From contig JAKQNP010000042.1 of NCBI GenBank assembly GCA_029565675.1, positions 1-64,000 of the forward strand: DNA of 64,000 bases, given 5' to 3'. This document shows positions 59,201 through 64,000 of the stretch, in pieces (position 1 is the first letter of the stretch; every line of letters starts with the position of its first letter). The translations under genes were made by a program, and so were the position numbers. The DNA is from a bacterium. Lineage in GTDB: Bacteria; Zhuqueibacterota; Zhuqueibacteria; Residuimicrobiales; Oceaniaggregativiventaceae. The notes beneath the pieces are model-generated. The model was given only the letters and a program-made list of their open reading frames with translations. It was not told the origin of the DNA and ran no database searches.

Positions 59201-59933
59201 CGGCGGATTGGGTGAGCTAGGACTGGCGCGTCTCTATGTTGTGCTCAATCGGACAGAAGATGCGTTAAAAAGGCTGACCGATCTGACCAGTCAGTCGCAA
59301 GATCCGCAAATATTGGCAACGGCCTACCTCAATTTGGCTGATTTTTACTATGAAAACCGGCAATTGGAAAACTGCATCACAGCCGGTTTGCGGGTGTTGG
59401 CGGTGCAAGAGCGCGGCGAGCAGCATCGGTTGGCGCTGAACCTGCTGATGAACGCCTACGACGACTTGCGGTTGTGGGATCGCGCGATTCAGATGGTGCG
59501 CACCTATCTGGACCTCTACCCAAATGCACAAGATGTGATGCAAAAAGAGACCAAGGTCGGTATTTTTCTCTATTATTTAAAAGAGTATGATCGATCGCTG
59601 GCGATTTTGCGCGATCTCAAGATCAAAGTCGACGCCGATACGCAGACAGAAATTCAATATTGGATTGGCAAAGCCGAGGCAGACCGGGGCAATTACCAGA
59701 CGGCGATCGCAGAATTCCTGAAAGTCAAATATGTATGCAAACAGACCCGTTGGCCGTGGGGAGTGACCGCACTTTATGAAGCTGGACAATTGTATAGAAA
59801 AATCGGCGAATTGGAGAAGGCCAAAGGTTTGTTTCAGCAGATTGTTCAGGAAAGAGGCTCGGCCGATCAATTCGGCCGGGTAGCCTTGCAGAAAATCGAA
59901 GAAATCGATGCAGAATTGCGCAATCCGTCATGA
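56244..59933 (+). CDS. Large periplasmic tetratricopeptide-repeat protein (1229 aa)
   Basis: Signal-like N-terminus and repeated TPR motifs throughout (AEQFRQYAEKYPSSPRSAEALFRAGKSLEELAKWNEAVSVYGRLLLNYPQS...). Confidence 0.88.
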   Translation: MKQYLFFGIFISLAVMVLPGWSQSPNVVQEQEDFLFAEQLATKGMHDLAAEQFRQYAEKYPSSPRSAEALFRAGKSLEELAKWNEAVSVYGRLLLNYPQSALVDQGLYRRGTALVKLGSNWEAAKSFERVALFAPKSEWIPQAQLQAGIANFRAGESQSALDALFVLLENYPSHPLRLQARCVLGEIFAQKGDYTRALAELDRLVSESLDNHLAIKSGWLRAQIYQSIGRYSAADSVLQKLITSGIQSDTVGIAAAQVAQTLQLQGKFAAAKSTTEQALKRAYADSIQNILYRINSDNNYALGLFDEALAYLQKMTVPPQNEQIAIAFRRAMALVKLNREAEALAEFRQLLGEPMSLPWQGRLKTEAALQASEILLRRSQSTTAVQLLRETLRQPAVAPYGDRILLRLAEIQGYTQDDWPAARRSLTSLLELYPFSPLTDDSQLKIASSYEMEQNWPQAQTEYQRYLLNYPGADETERIARQQRGMPSSGNVAARDADEAFNRIFDLSLSGQPRSVMLSQWLHEQIYTFRNYRRGLTIIRLLLGEEVESQVSLQKLLYEIAHCHAQLAALPDLPAIQQAHLDTLNQSAELLRTNYPRNPWTLKAVALAADAKIARSAEPSERMQTLRQSIGYFVDSGADSLANDHRLQLARELLADNSEAALAELSNTMDALLQGTPSLMQRAQALYFQAMVELGHAKNEAAGPLLQQALELDLHLPQQVSARYMLAKLAMERKEWNTAMAAFADVADRYSYTSLGREAALQKCQILLQIDRRQDAANCVEELRTPDLPSGLWLYIDDIVDGEEKKEWLWLQTHLDKKDPQQRYLALVGFLNRYPGGENRDQVLAEAGALALQMQQLDVATGYFTQIAENGRDAELVMQARNRIGELYYEREMYKEALEQTLQSIAHLNGDYLMAAKARAAKCEYKLGNLARGDALAEEFRRNFTRNDLKAEIYYERGLLLMNNKEFKEAEKAFKSVSDDYEKRASGGLGELGLARLYVVLNRTEDALKRLTDLTSQSQDPQILATAYLNLADFYYENRQLENCITAGLRVLAVQERGEQHRLALNLLMNAYDDLRLWDRAIQMVRTYLDLYPNAQDVMQKETKVGIFLYYLKEYDRSLAILRDLKIKVDADTQTEIQYWIGKAEADRGNYQTAIAEFLKVKYVCKQTRWPWGVTALYEAGQLYRKIGELEKAKGLFQQIVQERGSADQFGRVALQKIEEIDAELRNPS

Positions 59934-59941
59934 GGGGCACA

Positions 59942-60796
59942 ATGAAAATTACACCAGCGATTCAATCTCTGATCGATCAGGCGCTCGCCGAAGATCTGGG
60001 CGAGCGCGGGGACATCACAGCACTCGCTATACGGCCTCGACCTTACAAAGCCAAGGCAACCATAACAGCCAAAGAAGCTGGCTGGATTGCCGGCGGTCCA
60101 GTTGCTGCAGCAGTATTTCATACTGTGCAACCCAGGCTTAAAGTTCAACAGCTCGTCTGTGATGGATTTCAGGTCCAGGCCGGCACACCCATCATGACTA
60201 TCCATGGCCAGGCACAGGATATTTTGACCGCTGAACGTACAGCGCTCAATTTTTTAGGCCATCTCTCGGGCGTGGCGACGCTCACGGGCAAATTTGTGGA
60301 GACGATTGCCCATACCCGTGCAAAAATGCTCGATACCCGGAAAACATTGCCGGGATTTCGCTATTTGGAAAAATATGCCGTGCGCTGTGGCGGTGGAATC
60401 AATCATCGCCAAGGGCTTTATGATATGTTTTTGATCAAAGAAAATCATATCGAAACCGCTGGCGGAATTGCTGCGGCTGTAAACGCATGCCGTGTCTACC
60501 AGAAAGAAAAAGGCTTTCAAGCGGAAATCGAAGTCGAAACAAATTCATGGAAACAAGTTGCAGAAGCGCTGGAGCTGGACGTCGACCGCATCATGCTCGA
60601 TAACATGAGCATTGCCCAGATGGCGCGCTGTGTGGCCAAGGTGGCGGGGCGGGTACCTTTGGAAGCCAGCGGAAACATCACCCTGCGACGCGTCAAAAAA
60701 GTTGCGGAAACAGGAGTCGACACCATTTCAGCCGGATCGCTAACCCACTCCGCCCCCAATCTGGATTTGAGTCTGCTCTTGCAAATCTGCGAGTGA
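59942..60796 (+). CDS. nadC: Nicotinate-nucleotide pyrophosphorylase (carboxylating)
   Basis: LAEDLGERGDITALAI; ERTALNFLGHLSGVATLTGKFV; LDTRKTLPGFRYLEKYAVRCGGGINHRQGLYDMFLIKENHI. Confidence 0.96.
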   Translation: MKITPAIQSLIDQALAEDLGERGDITALAIRPRPYKAKATITAKEAGWIAGGPVAAAVFHTVQPRLKVQQLVCDGFQVQAGTPIMTIHGQAQDILTAERTALNFLGHLSGVATLTGKFVETIAHTRAKMLDTRKTLPGFRYLEKYAVRCGGGINHRQGLYDMFLIKENHIETAGGIAAAVNACRVYQKEKGFQAEIEVETNSWKQVAEALELDVDRIMLDNMSIAQMARCVAKVAGRVPLEASGNITLRRVKKVAETGVDTISAGSLTHSAPNLDLSLLLQICE

Positions 60797-60897
60797 CAGA
60801 CCGCAAGGACGGTTGACTGATCGGAACAAAATATCGGTATATATTGTTTAATGCGCAAAAGAATGTATCGTTTGAATTATCGGTTATCGAGGATTAC

Positions 60898-62424
60898 ATG
60901 AGCAACAGCAATATACCTTCTCCAGAAGAGATTCGCAAAGAAATATCGGAATTTCTGGAAGACAAATATGGCAGACGGGTCATTGTTCCTCCGGCGACAG
61001 ATCGAGAGAGCAAAGAGCCGAGCGATGAGACCGTCGGTAAAAAAGTTCAGGGGCAAATCAATTTTGATCTCAAGCCTTCTGAGCTTGAGGCATATTTGCA
61101 GCAATACGTGGTCGGCCAGGATGAAGCGATTGAAGTGTTGGCCACCAAAATTTGTACCCATTTTAATCGAATGCGCCTGGAAAATTCGCGTCCCGATTTT
61201 GAAGAGTTGGTCGGCAATATCAAGAGCAACATCTTGATGATCGGTCCGACCGGCGTGGGCAAGACCTATCTGATCAAACTGATCGCCAAAAAAATCGGTG
61301 TACCCTTTGTCAAGGGAGATGCGACCAAGTTCAGCGAGACAGGCTATGTCGGCGGCGATGTCGAGGATCTGGTGCGCAGTCTTGTGCATGAAGCCAATGG
61401 CGACATCAAATTGGCCGAGTATGGTATTATCTATTTGGATGAAATCGACAAGATTGCCTCTTCAGGCAGTGTTTGGGGTCCGGATGTTTCCCGCACAGGT
61501 GTCCAGCGCAACTTGCTCAAATTGATGGAAGAATCTGAAGTCGATTTGAAAACCCCCACCGATCTTGCCGCCCAAATGGAAGCGGCCATGGAAGCACAGC
61601 GCACCGGAACGGTTAAACGCAAAAAGGTCAACACCAAGAATATCCTTTTCGTGATGAGCGGAGCTTTTTCGGGATTGGCGGATCTGGTGCGACGGCGGCT
61701 GAATCAGCAACCTGTAGGGTTCCGCGCAAACGAAGAACGCGATTCCCTGAGCCGGCTTGAAGAATTCGAACTGCTAAAAAATGTCAAATCCGAGGATTTG
61801 CTCAAATACGGCTTTGAATCTGAATTTATCGGCCGTTTGCCGGTCGTGCTGACCTTGAATGACCTGGATATCGATGGCCTTTACCAAATTCTAAAAAATC
61901 CGCAGAGCACTGTCGTTCTGGGCAAAAAACGCGATTTTGCAGCCTATGGTATCGACATTTCCTTTACCGATGAAGCCCTGCGGAGTATGGCAGAAAGAGC
62001 TTTTGCGGAAAAAACCGGTGCACGTGGACTGGTCAGTGTGGTGGATCGGTTGCTTCTCAAGTTTGAAAAAAAACTTCCCGATACCCAGATCCGAACCTTG
62101 CTTGTCACCCAGGCAGTGGTCGATCATCCTCAAACGGAACTCAGAAAAATATTGCACAGTTTTTACCTTAAAAATTTTCAAAAGCGATTTCTGGCCAGCA
62201 ACGGCATTATCGTCACCTTTACCGAGGAAGCGATTCAGTTGATCGAAGAACGGTCGGCAGCCGAGAGCAAGAATTTTGAAGAATTTTGCTCCGATCTGTT
62301 GCGCGATTACGAATACGGACTTCGATTGCTCAACTGCGAAGAGTTCACGGTGACCGCAGAGCTGGTTACGAATCCAAAGGAGACTTTGGAGAAGTTAATC
62401 AAAGCCACCTACGATAAACACTGA
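60898..62424 (+). CDS. ClpX-like AAA+ ATPase lacking the N-terminal zinc domain, with C-terminal extension
   Basis: LQQYVVGQDEAIEVLATKICTHFNR; ILMIGPTGVGKTYLIKLIA; GYVGGDVEDLVRSLV; IIYLDEIDKIAS; SEFIGRLPVVLTLNDL; KTGARGLVSVVDRLL. Confidence 0.9.
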   Translation: MSNSNIPSPEEIRKEISEFLEDKYGRRVIVPPATDRESKEPSDETVGKKVQGQINFDLKPSELEAYLQQYVVGQDEAIEVLATKICTHFNRMRLENSRPDFEELVGNIKSNILMIGPTGVGKTYLIKLIAKKIGVPFVKGDATKFSETGYVGGDVEDLVRSLVHEANGDIKLAEYGIIYLDEIDKIASSGSVWGPDVSRTGVQRNLLKLMEESEVDLKTPTDLAAQMEAAMEAQRTGTVKRKKVNTKNILFVMSGAFSGLADLVRRRLNQQPVGFRANEERDSLSRLEEFELLKNVKSEDLLKYGFESEFIGRLPVVLTLNDLDIDGLYQILKNPQSTVVLGKKRDFAAYGIDISFTDEALRSMAERAFAEKTGARGLVSVVDRLLLKFEKKLPDTQIRTLLVTQAVVDHPQTELRKILHSFYLKNFQKRFLASNGIIVTFTEEAIQLIEERSAAESKNFEEFCSDLLRDYEYGLRLLNCEEFTVTAELVTNPKETLEKLIKATYDKH

Positions 62425-62574
62425 TCGACAAAAAGTCTTTCTGTCTGCAGTCAACCCAGACTGCCAATGCGATTCGCCGAGAATGCTTGCTGTTGTCGGA
62501 ATACGATTGCTGCACAAGTACGGATCTATCGCTCAGATTGTGTGAGGAAGCGGAAAGTTTTTTGTTCTATTTCA

Positions 62575-62607
62575 AGCCGTTTTCATTTTATGAGAACGGC
62601 TTTTTTT
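62575..62607 (+). terminator. Intrinsic terminator after ClpX-like gene
   Basis: AGCCGTTTTCattttatGAGAACGGCT followed by TTTTTTT. Confidence 0.8.
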
Positions 62608-62726
62608 GCGTTTGTGCTTAAAGATTTGTACTTTCAAGGTGGAAAATTAGGGATTGGCGGTTAGCTCCCCCTCTGATCGAAGTCTGTCAGAGGAAAAGAT
62701 AAGCGTACCATTTCAAGGCGTCAACC

Positions 62727-64000
62727 ATGCGTAGCGATAAAATCGCTGTCGAAGAAAAATTGCAAAATTTGCCTGGCAAACCGGGTGTCTATCTTTTCCG
62801 CAATGCCGATGGGCAAATTATTTATATCGGCAAGGCCAAAGTTTTGCGAAATCGGGTTAGAAGCTATTTCCAAACCAGTCGAAACCGCGATCAAAAAACC
62901 CGGCGTTTGGTTTCGCAGATCAGGGATCTGGAAATCATCTTAACCGATTCCGAAGTTGAAGCTCTTATTCTCGAATCGAATCTGGTCAAACAGCACAAAC
63001 CCAAATACAACATCAATCTCAAAGACGATAAAACCTGGCCGTACATCTGCATCACCAAGGAACCTTTTCCGCGGGTCTTTCCGACCCGGCGTATCGTGCG
63101 GGATGGATCTCGCTATTTCGGTCCCTATACCGATGTTGGTGGAATGAAAAATTTGCTGAAAACTCTGAAAAAGATATTTCCCCTGCGCAGCTGTAAACTG
63201 GCGTTAACCCGGGAAAGTGTGGCTGCAGGCAAATACCACCTTTGCCTGGCCTACCACATCAAACAATGTCAGGGACCATGTGTGGGATTGGTGAGTCAGA
63301 TAGATTATGGGAAAATGATCGATCACGTGAGCAATTTTATCGAAGGACGCAGGGAAACCATCCTCGAGGAACTCCGCCAACGCATGGCCGAAGCCGCTGA
63401 TCATCAGCAATACGAACAAGCCGCCTATCTGCGCGACCAACTGTTCGCTTTGCAGGATTTTCAAGAAAAACAAAAGATTATTGATCCTGGATTAGGAGAT
63501 CGAGATCTATTTGCCATTGCCCATCAGGGAGAACAGGCCTGTGCAGTGGTTTTTCAGGTGCGCCGGGGCAAAATGATCGGCCGCCAGCATTTTTTTCTGA
63601 CAACCAGCACTGACGATGTCCGAGAATCGATTCTTCAGGCATTTTTACCGCAATACTATTTACAGGGCGCCGATGTTCCTGAAGAGATAGGTTTGCCTTT
63701 CGAGCTGCCAGAAGAGAGCTCAGCCTTGCAGGAATGGCTTTCCGAGCGACGCGGCTCGCGAATCTCCATGGTCGTGCCCAAGCGCGGGCTAAAAGCGCAA
63801 TTGTTGCGCCTGAGCGAAAAAAATGCCTCTCTGTTGCTCGAAGAATTGCAGCTCCACAAAGATGCACAAGCGCTGTCCGACAGCGCCTTGACTCATTTGC
63901 AGATCGAACTCGACCTGCCGACCATGCCCAATCGGATTGAAGCGTTCGATATTTCGACCTTGCAGGGGAGCGATGCTGTGGCATCAATGGTGGCTTTTCA
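62727..64000 (+). CDS. uvrC: Excinuclease ABC subunit C, truncated by window edge
   Basis: Manual translation: MRSDKIAVEEKLQNLPGKPGVYLFRNADGQIIYIGKAKVLRNRVRSYFQTSR...YNINLKDDKTWPYICITKEPFPRVFPTRRI; GIY-YIG domain then UvrB-interacting and RNase H-like segments. Open at the right edge. Confidence 0.97.
   Translation, partial: MRSDKIAVEEKLQNLPGKPGVYLFRNADGQIIYIGKAKVLRNRVRSYFQTSRNRDQKTRRLVSQIRDLEIILTDSEVEALILESNLVKQHKPKYNINLKDDKTWPYICITKEPFPRVFPTRRIVRDGSRYFGPYTDVGGMKNLLKTLKKIFPLRSCKLALTRESVAAGKYHLCLAYHIKQCQGPCVGLVSQIDYGKMIDHVSNFIEGRRETILEELRQRMAEAADHQQYEQAAYLRDQLFALQDFQEKQKIIDPGLGDRDLFAIAHQGEQACAVVFQVRRGKMIGRQHFFLTTSTDDVRESILQAFLPQYYLQGADVPEEIGLPFELPEESSALQEWLSERRGSRISMVVPKRGLKAQLLRLSEKNASLLLEELQLHKDAQALSDSALTHLQIELDLPTMPNRIEAFDISTLQGSDAVASMVAF

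Noticed and set aside
1-64000. CRISPR arrays, transposases, prophage or defence systems
   Set aside because: No direct-repeat/spacer arrays, transposase, integrase or defence-gene motifs found; the window is chromosomal housekeeping in character.

Overview
This 64 kb window is bacterial, gene-dense and mostly co-directional on the + strand. It looks like a member of the FCB superphylum (Calditrichota/KSB1-like), based on a T9SS/Por-type C-terminal tail, a PorV/PorQ-family protein and GH97; this placement is inference only. Most content is housekeeping: xseAB-dxs-nadK-mutS; yicC-gmk-rpoZ-coaBC-udg-dnaB; rel, HU, ruvX, lnt, bamD, nadD, prs; polX, ggt, mltG, a UvrD-like helicase, nadC, a ClpX-like ATPase and uvrC. 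Two real genes run off the window edges and are missing from the ORF track: GH97 on the - strand at the left, and uvrC at the right. The strongest find is upstream of a complete shikimate/Tyr operon (40071-47897: chorismate mutase, DAHP synthase, tyrA, aroA, aroE, aroC, aroK, aroB, aroQ). A 27-codon leader ORF, MIDLKAKIARYYESYFYFASFGSGGMD, has 7 Tyr/Phe codons in a 12-codon stretch. It is followed by a perfect intrinsic terminator (11-bp stem, 8 T) and an alternative antiterminator pairing (11 bp, one mismatch, one bulge). This is a complete ribosome-mediated attenuation architecture. Other points of interest: a family of covarying intergenic palindromes, a 31-aa AURKAIP1/COX24 (mS38/bS22-like) microprotein, a PfkB kinase-HAD fusion, a secreted GATase1-like protein with an intact Cys-His-Glu triad, and a ClpX-like ATPase without the zinc domain and with an apparently duplicated C-terminal small domain. 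All calls come from reading the sequence; no searches were run.
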